The position numbers were made by a program, and so were the translations under genes. A stretch of 64,000 nt of DNA from Thermobifida alba (GTDB lineage: Bacteria; Actinomycetota; Actinomycetes; Streptosporangiales; Streptosporangiaceae). The notes under the pieces were generated by a model. It had not been told where the DNA came from. It was given only the letters and a program-made list of their open reading frames with translations, and did not search any database. Position 1 is the stretch's first letter. The number at the start of each line of letters is the position of its first letter. The stretch is from contig NZ_CP051627.1 in the NCBI RefSeq assembly GCF_023208015.1, positions 3,171,501 through 3,235,500 of the forward strand, read 5' to 3'. Positions 17,320-27,700 of the stretch are shown piece by piece.

Positions 17320-18549
17320 TCACCGCGGCATCAGCATGTCGGGCAGGCTGTCCGCGGCCGCCGCCCCGGACAGGGAGAGTTCGATGACGTTGGTGGCCAC
17401 GATGTGCCGGGCGGAGCGCCGTACGAAGTCGATCACGTGCGGCTGCTGTTCGTGCTCCTCGTAGGCCAGCCGGTCGCGGTAGATGGCGTAGACGATGCGC
17501 TGCTGCGGGGAGCTGGGCACGGTGTGGCAGGCGTACAGGAGGGTGTCGGGCTCCTGCCGGGCGACCTCGTCGACCGCCTCGTCCACGCAGTCGTCGAAGA
17601 GGTCCTCGTGGCCCTCCTTGACCGTGTAGATGGTGATGACGCCCTGGAGCCGGGAGGCTCTGGGACGCGGTTCGGGTTCCGGGTCGTCGAAGTCGTCGGG
17701 GGCGGCCCTGCGCCGTCTGCCCCGCACCGGAGCCTCGTCGAAGTCGTCGTGGTCGGCCCTGCGTCGCCTGCGCCGCACCGGTTCCTCCTCTTCTTCCTCG
17801 TCGAGCTCGTCGAGATCATCGAGGTCGTCGAGGTCGTCCTCGAAGAAGTCGTCCTCGTCGCGGTTCCCGCCCCGACGACGCCCGCCGCGTCGCGGCGGCG
17901 CGCCCGCCCGGAGCACCGCGCCCCACAGCGCGGCCACCGCGCCGAGCATCATGAGCTGGCCGAGGATTCCCAGGCCGAACCTGCTGACCAGGATCTCCAG
18001 CAGCGCCGCCAGCGCCACCAGTCCCAGGACGCCCAGTTCGCGCTGCCCCCGTTCCGGGGCCCCAGACAGGCGCCGCGCCGCCGCGACCGCTGCGGCGACC
18101 AGTGCCGCCAGGACGAACAGGTGCACGAGGGCCAGGACGGCCATCGGGACGACGTCGTAGTGCTCGGAGGCGGCCGGATAGCCGGTGTCGTAGCGGCCGC
18201 GCAGCCGGTCCATGGTGAGGACCACCAGCGGGACGATGGTCAGCGTGGTGACCACCAGGCGGGTTCCGAAGCGCCCTCTCGGCGACTCCACCGCGTACTC
18301 GACGGCGCCCCAGCCCAGGAACAGCGGCCCCAGCAGGCCGATGCCGATCTGGAGCAGCCGGAAGGTCGCGTTGGAGAAGTCCAGCAGTGCCGCGGGGAAG
18401 GCCGCGCTGAGCGCGATCGCGGTCGCTGTCGCGGCCACCACCCAGGCGGTGACGGCGATGCCCGGGCGCCGGTACGCGCGCACGCTGAGCGCCGCGGTGG
18501 CACTCCAGGCCACCAGGGCGCAGACGAATGCAAGTCCTACCTCGACCAT
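17320..18549 (-). CDS. Multi-pass membrane protein fused to a C-terminal ABM-like domain
   Basis: 409 residues from the ATG at 18549; an in-frame start at 18603 is also possible. The first 230 residues carry about seven hydrophobic segments. Then comes a very low-complexity linker of Asp/Glu runs alternating with Arg runs ([31 protein letters not shown]). The last 100 residues (VITIYTVKEGHEDLFDDCVD through YEEHEQQPHVIDF) match the antibiotic-biosynthesis-monooxygenase (ABM) fold, a small dimeric alpha/beta barrel. The function is unknown. The charged linker could be a flexible spacer or bind nucleic acid; this is inference. Confidence 0.6.
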   Translation of the reverse strand: MVEVGLAFVCALVAWSATAALSVRAYRRPGIAVTAWVVAATATAIALSAAFPAALLDFSNATFRLLQIGIGLLGPLFLGWGAVEYAVESPRGRFGTRLVVTTLTIVPLVVLTMDRLRGRYDTGYPAASEHYDVVPMAVLALVHLFVLAALVAAAVAAARRLSGAPERGQRELGVLGLVALAALLEILVSRFGLGILGQLMMLGAVAALWGAVLRAGAPPRRGGRRRGGNRDEDDFFEDDLDDLDDLDELDEEEEEEPVRRRRRRADHDDFDEAPVRGRRRRAAPDDFDDPEPEPRPRASRLQGVITIYTVKEGHEDLFDDCVDEAVDEVARQEPDTLLYACHTVPSSPQQRIVYAIYRDRLAYEEHEQQPHVIDFVRRSARHIVATNVIELSLSGAAAADSLPDMLMPR

Positions 18550-18722
18550 CTCGACAATGATGCTGCACTTTCCGGACGGAACGCGCATTCGCTCCCGGAA
18601 CAAACCAACCCAGGAACGGGGTCATTCTGGCATATCGGTCATTTTTGACAGGTATGTGTGACTTACCTCACTAGCCCTGGCTTCGTACTCCCTGCACGTG
18701 ACCCACACGGCATCCCGGGCCG

Positions 18723-18728
18723 TAGGCT
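18723..18728 (+). promoter_or_regulatory. Putative -10 element of a leaderless promoter (HAD gene)
   Basis: TAGGCT, seven bases before the ATG at 18736. No ribosome-binding site precedes that ATG, which fits leaderless initiation. Confidence 0.45.
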
Positions 18729-18735
18729 CGGTTCC

Positions 18736-19629
18736 ATGTGGAGCCGTCTCCGAGACCGTGGCCACGGCCGTACCGCACCCACCGGAGCGGCCTCCGCCAC
18801 GGCAGCCACCAGCCTCTCCCCCCGCACGCTGGACGTGCACGCCCCCGACGGGCGCACCGACCCCCGCAGCACCGCCGCCTTCTTCGACGTGGACAACACA
18901 CTCATGCGCGGCGCGTCGATCTACCACTTCGCCCGCGGCCTGGCCGCGCGCAACCTGTTCACCACCCGCGACCTCCTCCGCTTCGGCTGGGGGCAGCTGG
19001 TCTTCCGGATCAGCGGCTCGGAGCGCCGCCACCACATCAACGCCGCACGCGAGGCGGCCCTGGCGTTCGTGGCCGGACACAAGGTCGCCGACCTGGTCTC
19101 CCTGTGCGAGGAGATCTACGACGAGACCATGGCCGACCGGATCTGGGAGGGGGCCCGGCGACTGGTGCACCGCCACCTCGACTCCGGACAGCGGGTCTGG
19201 CTGGTCACCGCGACCCCGGTGGAACTCGCCGACATCATCAAACGCCGTCTCGGACTCACCGGCGCGCTGGGCACGGTCGCCGAATCCGTGGACGGGGTGT
19301 ACACCGGGCGCCTGGTGGGCGACCTGCTGCACGGCCCCGCCAAGGCCGAGGCGGTCCGCGCACTCGCCGAACTGGAGGGGCTCGACCTCGCCCGCTGCAC
19401 CGCCTACAGCGACTCCTACAACGACCTGCCGCTGCTGTCCCTGGTGGGCCACCCCAACGCGGTCAACCCCGACGACAACCTGCAACGGCACGCCCACGCG
19501 CACGGCTGGCCGGTCCACGACTTCCGCAGGCACCGCACCGCACTGACCGTCGGGCTGCCCTCCGCCATGATCGGCGCGGTGGCGGGCGGCGCCCTGGTGG
19601 GGCTGCTCCGGCGCCGCAGGCACGGCTGA
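18736..19629 (+). CDS. HAD-superfamily IB hydrolase (SerB-like phosphatase)
   Basis: 297 residues. Motif I is [10 protein letters not shown] with nucleophile Asp51 and Asp53; motif II is in [13 protein letters not shown]; motif III/IV is [11 protein letters not shown]. This set defines HAD subfamily IB, which includes phosphoserine phosphatase and lysophosphatidate-type enzymes. A C-terminal hydrophobic stretch ([19 protein letters not shown]) suggests a membrane anchor. The start is set at 18736 from the upstream -10 element; an earlier in-frame ATG at 18658 would add an unlikely tail. Substrate unknown. Confidence 0.82.
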   Translation: MWSRLRDRGHGRTAPTGAASATAATSLSPRTLDVHAPDGRTDPRSTAAFFDVDNTLMRGASIYHFARGLAARNLFTTRDLLRFGWGQLVFRISGSERRHHINAAREAALAFVAGHKVADLVSLCEEIYDETMADRIWEGARRLVHRHLDSGQRVWLVTATPVELADIIKRRLGLTGALGTVAESVDGVYTGRLVGDLLHGPAKAEAVRALAELEGLDLARCTAYSDSYNDLPLLSLVGHPNAVNPDDNLQRHAHAHGWPVHDFRRHRTALTVGLPSAMIGAVAGGALVGLLRRRRHG

Positions 19630-19681
19630 GCGGAGAACCGCGGCAGCGGCCCGTCCCGGCGCCGTTCTCGGGACTCGGCGC

Positions 19682-20689
19682 TCAGGCGCTGCGCAGGGGG
19701 CGACGCCGTCGGCGCGCCCGGGAGACCGCACGCGGCGCGTATCCGGCCACGTAGCTGTCGAAGGCCTCCTGGGAGGTGTAGGTCGGCGCCCAGTCGAGCA
19801 CCCGCTGCACCTCGTTGCAGTCCAGCAGCCGGGACGCCCCCCACTGCCGCAGCAGTTCCGGGGAGTAGCCGGCCCTTCCGCGGCCGACCAGGCTGCCGAG
19901 CACCCGCAGCCCCGGCGCGGGCACCGGCAGCACCACGGACCGCCCGGCCCGGCGCAGGCAGTGCGACAGCGGGACCGCCCCGGGGGCGGCCACGTCGAAG
20001 ACGCCGTCCCGGTCGACGAGCGCCATCCGCCGGATGACCTCGACCCCGTCGTCCTCGTGGAGGAACTGCATCCGGGGGTCGTGACCGCGGAGCACCGGCA
20101 CCAGCCGCCGTCCCAGGTACCGGGTCAACGGGGAGTCCACCGACGGCCCCACGAGATCGGCGAAGCGCAGCACGGCGATGGACAGGTCGGGCCGGCGGCG
20201 GGCGAGGCCGCGCACGTAGCGCTCCGCCTTGGCGGCCTCGGCGGCCTCCCTCAGGTGGGCCCGCGCCGCCTTCCGTTCCCGGGCCCCGGCCGCCTCCCGG
20301 GCCGCCTGCCCCGCCTCGTGGGCGCAGTCGCGGACCGCGGTCGTGGAACGCACGACGAGCCTGCGCACGGTATCGGACCGCTGGCAGGCCGTCAGCACCT
20401 GCATGGTGCCCAGGACGCTGTTCCCCGCGCCCCGCCCCCGGCCGCCCGCCGCCGGCGCGACGGTCAACCGGAGATGCAGGACGGTGTCGGCTCCCGAGTC
20501 CTGGACGGCCGCGGCGACGCTGTCGTCGTGCAGTCCGACCCGGACGAACTCGGCCCGCCCCAGTGAGTGCTCGGGCGTCACCGAATCGACGCCGACGACC
20601 CGTTCGACCTCGGGATGGTCCTGCAGAGCCGCGGCGACCCGGGCCCCCAGATAACCGGAGACCCCGGTGACAAGCACGACGCGGGCCAT
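19682..20689 (-). CDS. NAD-dependent epimerase/dehydratase (extended SDR)
   Basis: 335 residues with the Rossmann motif VLVTGVSGYLGARVAAAL at the N-terminus. The middle has RRLVVRSTTAVRDCAHEAGQ; the usual YxxxK pair is not clearly present (AKAERYVRGLARRRP is the nearest), so catalysis is uncertain. From memory, similar actinobacterial proteins occur beside HAD-IB and bS22-like genes, as here. The AAGGAG before the ATG at 20689 supports the start. The C-terminus is basic (ARRRRRP). Confidence 0.72.
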   Translation of the reverse strand: MARVVLVTGVSGYLGARVAAALQDHPEVERVVGVDSVTPEHSLGRAEFVRVGLHDDSVAAAVQDSGADTVLHLRLTVAPAAGGRGRGAGNSVLGTMQVLTACQRSDTVRRLVVRSTTAVRDCAHEAGQAAREAAGARERKAARAHLREAAEAAKAERYVRGLARRRPDLSIAVLRFADLVGPSVDSPLTRYLGRRLVPVLRGHDPRMQFLHEDDGVEVIRRMALVDRDGVFDVAAPGAVPLSHCLRRAGRSVVLPVPAPGLRVLGSLVGRGRAGYSPELLRQWGASRLLDCNEVQRVLDWAPTYTSQEAFDSYVAGYAPRAVSRARRRRRPLRSA

Positions 20690-20806
20690 ATCGACACTCC
20701 TTCGACGGGCTGGGATGGCGGCGGAGAGACTCTCCTCCGCATCGCCCACCCCCACCACGCCCTTCCGGGACGGTCGGATGCGCACGACGTCCGCGGAGAG
20801 GCGGGC

Positions 20807-20905
20807 CTACTTCTTGTTACGGCGTGCGATACGGGTCTTCTTCAGCAGTTTGCGGTGCTTCTTCTTGGCCATGCGCTTGCGGCGCTTCTTGACGACCGAA
20901 CCCAC
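20807..20905 (-). CDS. bS22-like small ribosomal protein (AURKAIP1/COX24 domain)
   Basis: 32 residues from a GTG at 20905: begins MGSVVKKRRKRMAKKKHRK and ends RIARRNKK. It is almost wholly Lys/Arg and resembles the mycobacterial 33-residue small-subunit protein bS22. GAGGTGATCC precedes the GTG. Too short for most ORF finders. Confidence 0.85.
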   Translation of the reverse strand: MGSVVKKRRKRMAKKKHRKLLKKTRIARRNKK

Positions 20906-21116
20906 GGGATCACCTCGGTTTCACGGAACAGCGAAGACAGGGCGGCGCGACGCGGGACAGGGGACCGGTCCGCCGTCCGGGCGGGTGCGGCGGCACGTGA
21001 CGTGCGGCCTGACACCGGGTGAGCCGCCCCGACCGAGGCGGTGCACAAAAAGCTAGCGTACCCTCTCCCCCCGCGGAACGAACGCGGCGACGTCACGCGC
21101 GGTGCCGCCGCACCGT

Positions 21117-21752
21117 TCAGGCTCCCGGCACCGAGGAGCTGCCGGGGTACAGGGAGGCGGCCGGTTCCGCGTAGGAGACGGCGACGAGCTGCTCCTCCTC
21201 GAAGGTCAGCGAGGTGACGCTGGCCAGGTTGCACTGGCGCCGGTCCGGCCGGTGCCACAGGCGCTGCCGTTCGGCGGCGCGCCGGGTGATCCAGATCGGA
21301 AGCTGGTGGCTGACGCACACGGCCTCCCGCCCCCACGCCTCCTTGCGCACGTGGCGGATCACCTCGCTCATGCGCCGCACGATCGCGCGGTACGGCTCGC
21401 CCCAGGAGGGCATGAACGGGTTGTACAGCTTGCTCCAGGTGCGCGGGTCGGCGATCGAGCGGGAGGTGAAGGGCCGGCCCTGGAAGTGGTTGGCCGCCTC
21501 CACCAGCCGCTCGTCCAGGTTGATCTGGAGGCCGAAGCCGGCGGCGACCGGTTCCGCGGTCTCCTGCGCCCGCTCCAGCGGCGAGGAGTACAGCACCGCG
21601 ATGTCGCGTCCGGAGAACCACTCCGCCGCGAGTTCGGCCATCCGGCGTCCCCGCTCGCTGAGGTGGAAGTCGGGCAGCCGCCCGTAGAGGATGCCCTCGG
21701 GGTTGTGCACCTCGCCGTGTCGCAGCAGGTGGATGACGGTGGTCGTGGACAT
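21117..21752 (-). CDS. Histidine phosphatase family protein
   Basis: 211 residues of the phosphoglycerate-mutase-like superfamily. The catalytic RHG motif is in HLLRHGEVHNPEG, followed by LSERGRRMAELAA and YSSPLERAQETAEP; the second His is in VCVSHQLPIW. Substrate unknown. Starts at the ATG at 21752. It lies downstream of hemL on the same strand after a 465-base gap without a convincing gene (21753-22216). Confidence 0.85.
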   Translation of the reverse strand: MSTTTVIHLLRHGEVHNPEGILYGRLPDFHLSERGRRMAELAAEWFSGRDIAVLYSSPLERAQETAEPVAAGFGLQINLDERLVEAANHFQGRPFTSRSIADPRTWSKLYNPFMPSWGEPYRAIVRRMSEVIRHVRKEAWGREAVCVSHQLPIWITRRAAERQRLWHRPDRRQCNLASVTSLTFEEEQLVAVSYAEPAASLYPGSSSVPGA

Positions 21753-22216
21753 GGCGCCGGACCGCTTCCTTCTCGCTCGTTCCTGGCCCGGTCCGCACCG
21801 TGACGGAACCGGGGCGGAGGTGGACCGTCCGCGTGCCCCCACCGTATCGGCCGCCCTCTGCAGGGCCCCCTGCCACGGCCCGCGCCGTGGGACGGCGGCG
21901 CGACTCGCGGCGCCGCCCGGTGGAGAGGCGCCGTACCTGGCGGGGCCGCACCGGAACCGCCGCCACCCCCGGGTGAAGGGTACCCCCGCCGCGCCTCGGC
22001 GGCACCGCGGCACGACGGCCCCGGCGGCCTGCGCCGGCGCGCCACGCGCCCACCGGTCCGTGCCCGGCGGTCGCGTGGCGCGCTCCTCCCCGGGCAGGAT
22101 CGGGCGCCGCTCCGTCACGAACGGGCTCTGCACCGGCAGGCCGGGAGCGTCCGTGTCGCCGCGGCGGTCCCGGAAGCGGAGTCCCTGCGGGCCGCCGCGG
22201 CGTGGTCGCCGGCGGT
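21753..22216. other. Intergenic stretch between hemL and the phosphatase gene
   Basis: No gene supported. Open frames here are antisense or frame-shifted extensions with composition biased by GC content. It probably holds the phosphatase promoter, but no clear -10/-35 pair stands out. Confidence 0.4.
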
Positions 22217-23509
22217 CTAGGCCGCCTGGGCGGCCGCCTTGGCCGCGGCGGGCAGGGCGGAGACGACCCGGTCCAGCGCGGCGTCGTCGTGCGCGGCCGA
22301 GAAGAACCACGCCTCGAACGCCGCGGGCGGCAGGTAGACGCCCTGCTCCAGCATCGCGGTGAAGAACGCCGCGAACTGCGCGGTGTTCTGCGCGCGGGCG
22401 CCGTCGAAGTCGACGACCTCGGCGTCGGTGAAGAAGACCGTGAACAGGTTGCCGCCGTGTTGGATGCGGTGCGGCACCCCCTCGGCGGTCAGCGCCTCGC
22501 TCACGGCCGCGGAGACCCGCGCGGCGGCGGCGTCGATGTGCGCGTAGACCTCCGGCGTGGCGTTGCGCAGCGTGGCCAGCCCGGCGGCGGTGGCCAGCGG
22601 GTTGCCCGACAGCGTGCCCGCCTGGTAGACGGGGCCGCTGGGGCTGAGCTGGTCCATGATGTCGGCCCGGCCGCCGAACGCGGCCGCGGGCAGCCCGCCG
22701 CCCATGACCTTGCCGAAGGTCATCAGGTCGGGGGTGACGCCCTCCAGACCGAACCAGCCCGACGGGCTCACCCGGAAACCGGTGAGGACCTCGTCGAGGA
22801 TGAGCAGCGCGCCGTGCCGCGCGGTGATCTCGCGCAGCGCGGCGTTGAACCCGTCCCGCGGCGGTACCACGCCCATGTTGGCGGGGCAGGCTTCGGCGAT
22901 GACGCAGGCGATCTCGTCCCCGGACTCGGCGAAGGCCGCCTCGACGGCGGCGATGTCGTTGTAGGGCAGCACGATCGTGTCGGCGGCGCTGGCCCCGGTG
23001 ACTCCCGGCGAGTTGGGCAGGGCGAACGTGGCCACCCCCGATCCGGCGGCGGCCAGCAGCGCGTCTACGTGACCGTGGTAGTTGCCCGCGAACTTGACCA
23101 CCTTGGCGCGGCCGGTGGCGCCGCGGGCCAGCCGGATCGCGGACATGGTGGCCTCGGTGCCGGAGTTGACCAGCCGCACCTTCTCCACCGGGGTGCGCGC
23201 CACGATCTCCTCGGCCAGCTCCACCTCGGCGGCGGTCGGCGCACCGTAGGAGGTCCCCCGGGAGGCCGTCTGGGCCAGTGCCTCGACGACGGCCGGGTGC
23301 GCGTGTCCCAGGATCAGCGGCCCCCACGAGCAGATGAGGTCCACGTAGGTGTTCCCGTCGGCGTCGGTGAGGTAGGCGCCCTTGCCCGACACCATGAACG
23401 GAGGTGTGCCGCCGACCGCCTGGAACGCCCGGACCGGGGAGTTCACCCCGCCGGGGATCACGGCTCGGGCACGTTCGAACAGCTCATGCGATGTCTGATG
23501 AGTAGCCAC
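22217..23509 (-). CDS. hemL: Glutamate-1-semialdehyde 2,1-aminomutase
   Basis: 430 residues. Converts glutamate-1-semialdehyde to 5-aminolevulinate, the second step of the C5 tetrapyrrole pathway. PLP-binding Lys is in [19 protein letters not shown], the family motif [12 protein letters not shown] precedes it, and the N-terminus has [13 protein letters not shown]. Its partner hemA lies in the hem operon about 9 kb away. The GTG start at 23509 has GAAGGG next to it. Confidence 0.95.
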   Translation of the reverse strand: MATHQTSHELFERARAVIPGGVNSPVRAFQAVGGTPPFMVSGKGAYLTDADGNTYVDLICSWGPLILGHAHPAVVEALAQTASRGTSYGAPTAAEVELAEEIVARTPVEKVRLVNSGTEATMSAIRLARGATGRAKVVKFAGNYHGHVDALLAAAGSGVATFALPNSPGVTGASAADTIVLPYNDIAAVEAAFAESGDEIACVIAEACPANMGVVPPRDGFNAALREITARHGALLILDEVLTGFRVSPSGWFGLEGVTPDLMTFGKVMGGGLPAAAFGGRADIMDQLSPSGPVYQAGTLSGNPLATAAGLATLRNATPEVYAHIDAAAARVSAAVSEALTAEGVPHRIQHGGNLFTVFFTDAEVVDFDGARAQNTAQFAAFFTAMLEQGVYLPPAAFEAWFFSAAHDDAALDRVVSALPAAAKAAAQAA

Positions 23510-23683
23510 CCCTTCAGTCTGTCAGCCGTCGGCCCGCTCCTGTTCCCGGGCCGCGGTCCGATGGCGCCGCCCGGTTCGCCGGACGCGGTGAACCGGTGGG
23601 TAACTTGGGGCGCGTCCGCGCTTCCCGGGCTTCCTCCGCACGGGGCCCGGCCGCCCACACCGACGACCACGGAAGGGACCGCG

Positions 23684-24175
23684 ATGTCCGAGACCTTCAC
23701 CACCGCCGACCTGATCGACGCCCACGGCGACGAACTCGCCAGCTGTGAGACCCAGTTCCGTCAGTTCGGCGGAGTCCGGACCTTCTTCGGCCGGATCCGG
23801 ACCGTCAAGTGCCACGAGGACAACGCCCTGGTCAAGGAAGTCCTCAACCAGCCCGGGGAGGGCCGGGTCCTGGTGGTGGACGGCGGCGGCTCGCTGCGGT
23901 CGGCGCTGATGGGCGACATGATCGCCGGGGCCGCGGAACGCAACGGCTGGGCGGGCGTGGTGATCAACGGCGCGGTGCGCGACGTCGCCGAGCTGGCCGC
24001 GCTGTCGCTGGGGGTCAAGGCGCTGGGCTCCAACCCCCGCAAGTCCGCCAAGGCGGGCGCGGGAGTGGTGGACGGTCCGGTCGCCTTCGGCCAGGTGGTG
24101 TTCACCCCGGGCGCCTGGCTGTACAGCGACGAGGACGGGATCGTGGTGAGCGGGCGGGAACTGCCGCTGGGCTGA
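23684..24175 (+). CDS. rraA: RraA-like protein / 4-hydroxy-4-methyl-2-oxoglutarate aldolase family
   Basis: 163 residues. Matches the RraA family: [52 protein letters not shown], and [16 protein letters not shown]. In E. coli RraA inhibits RNase E; other members are class II aldolases acting on 4-hydroxy-4-methyl-2-oxoglutarate. The D-x20-RD metal/substrate pattern (GDMIA...GAVRD) is present, so the aldolase activity is possible. GGAAGGG precedes the ATG. A strong hairpin follows. Confidence 0.88.
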   Translation: MSETFTTADLIDAHGDELASCETQFRQFGGVRTFFGRIRTVKCHEDNALVKEVLNQPGEGRVLVVDGGGSLRSALMGDMIAGAAERNGWAGVVINGAVRDVAELAALSLGVKALGSNPRKSAKAGAGVVDGPVAFGQVVFTPGAWLYSDEDGIVVSGRELPLG

Positions 24176-24192
24176 AGCGGCTCCCGGGGCGG

Positions 24193-24240
24193 GCGGCGGC
24201 TGTTTCCGCAACGGTGCGCCGTTGTGGAAACAGCCGCCGC
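24193..24240 (+). terminator. Long hairpin terminator after rraA
   Basis: Arms GCGGCGGCTGTTTCC and GGAAACAGCCGCCGC extend through CAACGG/CCGTTG around a TGCG loop, 18 bases after the rraA stop codon. Confidence 0.75.
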
Positions 24241-24743
24241 CCCTCCCTGACGGGCACCGGCTGGCGCCGGTGGAGGCCGCGTCCCGACGTGCCCCCCTTT
24301 TTTCCATCTCCCCCTGGTACGCCGGGACGCGGCCCGTCTGCAACGGGTGGACGGGACGTGCCGGGGACGCCCGCCCACCCGAGTCCGGGGGCACCCACAC
24401 GACCGCCGCAGCCGCAGGGGACGGCCGCCGCCGCCGAACGCTCCGCGCCCCCGAACACAGGTCCATGAGCAGCACAGTCAACGCTCGGTGAGTGCCTTGC
24501 TTCAGAATGTTACTCCGCCGAGACGGAAGCGTGGGTCGATTCGCGATTTTCCCCGCACCGCCCACCTTCGCCCCGGGTCCGCGGGCCTTCCGGCGGCCGG
24601 ATTCGCCCCCGGCTGCCCCACTCTGGTCGACAGTAGCGTCACCTGGGGCCGGATCTCGCATTCTGGCCCTGATGACGGGTCGGCTCCTGGCAGGATGAGA
24701 GACGCGTGAGCCCCGGAGAGCCGGAGCGGATTGAGGAGGCGCG
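24241..24743. other. 503-base intergenic region before pglX-like gene
   Basis: No gene is supported on either strand. The stretch contains a run CCCCCCTTTTTTCC near 24291 and a locally AT-richer part at 24490-24560, which may hold the promoter of the downstream gene. No repeats or insertion-sequence ends were seen. Confidence 0.4.
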
Positions 24744-27700
24744 GTGGCCGGCCACAAAGACCGAGGTGAGCTACTGGCGGGACTGCGTCGACAGGTCACG
24801 CTGCTGGAGGAGGACCTCCGCGCCCGTAGCGAGGAGGACGAGTTCGCAGCCGCCCTGGAGGCGGAGTACCGCGAGGCCCGCGAGGCGCAGCGCACCGCCG
24901 CCGCCTACCGGACCTGGCGGGAGGAGCGGGTCACCCAGGCGGCGGCGGCCTGGGTGCTGGGCACGCTGTTCGTCCGGTTCTGCGAGGACAACGGGCTGAT
25001 CGAGCAGCCCTGGATCGCCGGTCCCGGAGACCGGCTGCAGACGGCGGAGGCCCGGCAGCGGGCCTTCTTCGCCACCACGCCCAATCTCGACGACCGCGAC
25101 TGGCTGGTCTCCGCCTTCGTCCACCTCGCCAAGTGCCACCGCACCACCGAAGGGCTGTTCAACCGCTCCTACAACCCGCTGTGGCGGCTCACCCCCGGCG
25201 CCGAGGCGGCCAGGGCCCTGCTGGAGTTCTGGCGCCGCGGCCCCGACGGGGCGCCGGCGTACGACCTCACCGACCCCGACCTGGACACCCGCTTCCTCGC
25301 CGACCTGTACCAGGAGGTGAGCGAGCCCGCCCGCAAGGCCTACGCCCTGCTGCACACCCCGGACTTCGTCGTGGACCTCCTGCTCGACCTCACCCTGGAG
25401 CCGGCGGTCGAGGAGTTCGGTCTGGAGCCCGACCTGGAGGTGCGCACCGGCTCGGGCGAGGTCGTCTGGCGCCACAGGGGACTGCGGACCGTCGATCCCG
25501 CCTGCGGCAGCGGCGAGTTCCTCCTCGGGTTGTTCACCCGCCTCCTCGCCCGGCACCGCGCCTGCGCGGGGCCCGACGCCGACCGCTGGGAACTCGTCCG
25601 CAAGGCCCTGAACTCGGTGCACGGCTGCGACAAGAACCCGTTCGCGGCCAGTATCGCCCGGTTCCGCCTGCTCGTCGCCGTCCTGCGGGAGACCGGCGCG
25701 CGCCGCCTGGACCAGGCCCCGGACTTCCCCGTCCACGTCGCGGTGGGCGACTCGCTGCTGCACGGCCGGGACGCCCAGACCGCCACCGACGACCTGTCCC
25801 CCGCCGACCGGCGGGTGTTCACCTACACCACCGAGGACGTCCACGACCACGTCCGGCGGGTGGACCTGCTGGGCCGGGACAGCTACCACGTGGTGGTGAC
25901 CAGCCCGCCCCACACCGCCGTCCGGGACCGGCAGGAGAACGCCAACTACCGCTCCGTCTACGACGCCTGCTCGGGCACGTACCCGCTGTCGGTGCCGTTC
26001 GCCCAGCGGATCTTCCGGCTGGCCACCCGCGAACACGCGGGCTTCTCGGGGCAGCTCACCGCCCACTCGCTGCTGAGACGCGAGTTCGGCCGACGGCTCG
26101 TCGAGGACTTCTTCGGCCGGAAGGTGAAACTCACCCACGTCGTCGACACCTCCGGCGTGTTCCTCCCCGGCCGCACCACCCCGACCGTCGTCCTCGTCGG
26201 CCGCAACACCACCCAGGGATGGGGGGACCCGATCCGCGAGGTCCTGGGGGTACGCGGGGAACCCGCCCCGCCCGAGGACCCGGCCCAGGGCGTCGTGTGG
26301 CGCTCCATCGTGGAGAACATCCACCGCCCCGGTATCGAGACCTCCTGGGTGAGCGTCCGCAACGGCGACCGCGACCTGCGCATCGCCCACCCCTGGTCGC
26401 TCAGCGGCGACGGCGCCGACGAACTGCACCGGCGCCTGGAGAACGCCCCGGAACGCCTCGGCGACCTCGTCGCCGAGATCGGACCCGACGCGCCGTTCCG
26501 CGAGGACGGCGTCCACGCGGTGGGCGAGGACGTCCTGGAGCGCGCCCGGATCGGCCCGGAGCACCGGCGTCCGTCAGCCGACGGCGACGCCGTCCGGGAC
26601 TTCCGGATCGTCGCCCCGGTCGCCTCGCTGTGGCCGTACTCCGGCGAGCCGCCCACCGCGGCACTCTCCCCCGAGGCGGAGCGCTTCCTCTGGGCCTACC
26701 GGACCCTCCTGCGCGACCGCACCGGCTCCGAGAGCGCCTCCCGCGACCACGGCCCGGCCTGGTACGGGTACGCGGTGTCCCGCACCGACCGGCACCGCGC
26801 CCCGCTCGTCATCGCCTGCGCGGAGACCGCCACGCACAACCACTTCGTGCTGGACCGGGACGGGACGGTGTTCCGGCGGAGCGCCCCGGTGCTGCGGCTC
26901 CCGGAGGGGGCCACCGAGGAGGACCACCTGCGGCTGCTGGGGGTGCTGAACTCCGCCGCGGTGTGCTTCTGGCTCAAGCAGGTGAACCAGGGCGCGAGCG
27001 GCGGGGCGGGACGGGCCTCCCGGGAGGAGGCGTGGGCGGAGCGCTACCAGTTCGCCCCGGTCAGGCTGCGGGACCTCCCCCTGCCCGCCCACCTGCCGCT
27101 CGAACCCGGCCGCACCCTGGACTCCCTGGCCCGCCGGGCCGCCGCCCACGAACCCGCCGCCGTCGTGGCCCGGGACGTGCCCTCCCGGCGCGCCCTGGCC
27201 GAGGCCCGGGAGTCCGCCGAGTCGGTCCGCCGCCGGATGGTCGCGCTGCAGGAGGAGCTGGACTGGCAGGTGTACGGCCTCTACGGGCTGCTCTCCGACG
27301 CCGAGGCCGCCGCCGTGCTCTCCCCCGACCCCGAGAAGGTGCCCGGGATCGCCCCGGGCGAGCGCGCCTTCGAGATCGTCCTGGCCCGCCGGATCGCGGT
27401 CGGCGACTCCACGACCGACTGGTTCGCCCGGCACGGCGCCGCCCCCGTCACCGAACTCCCCCGCCACTGGCCGGAGGAGTACCGCCGGACCGTGCAGGCC
27501 CGCATCGACCTCATCGAGAAGCACCGCGACCTGGCCCTGGTGGAGCGCCCCGAGTACAAACGCCGCTGGCAGTGCGAGCCCTGGGAGGTCCGCCAGGCCG
27601 CCGCGCTGCGGTCCTGGCTGCTGGACCGCTGCGAGCAGCCCGGCCTGTGGTTCGCCTCCGCCCCGGGGCGGGAGGGCGTCCCCCGCCCCCTGTCCCTCAC

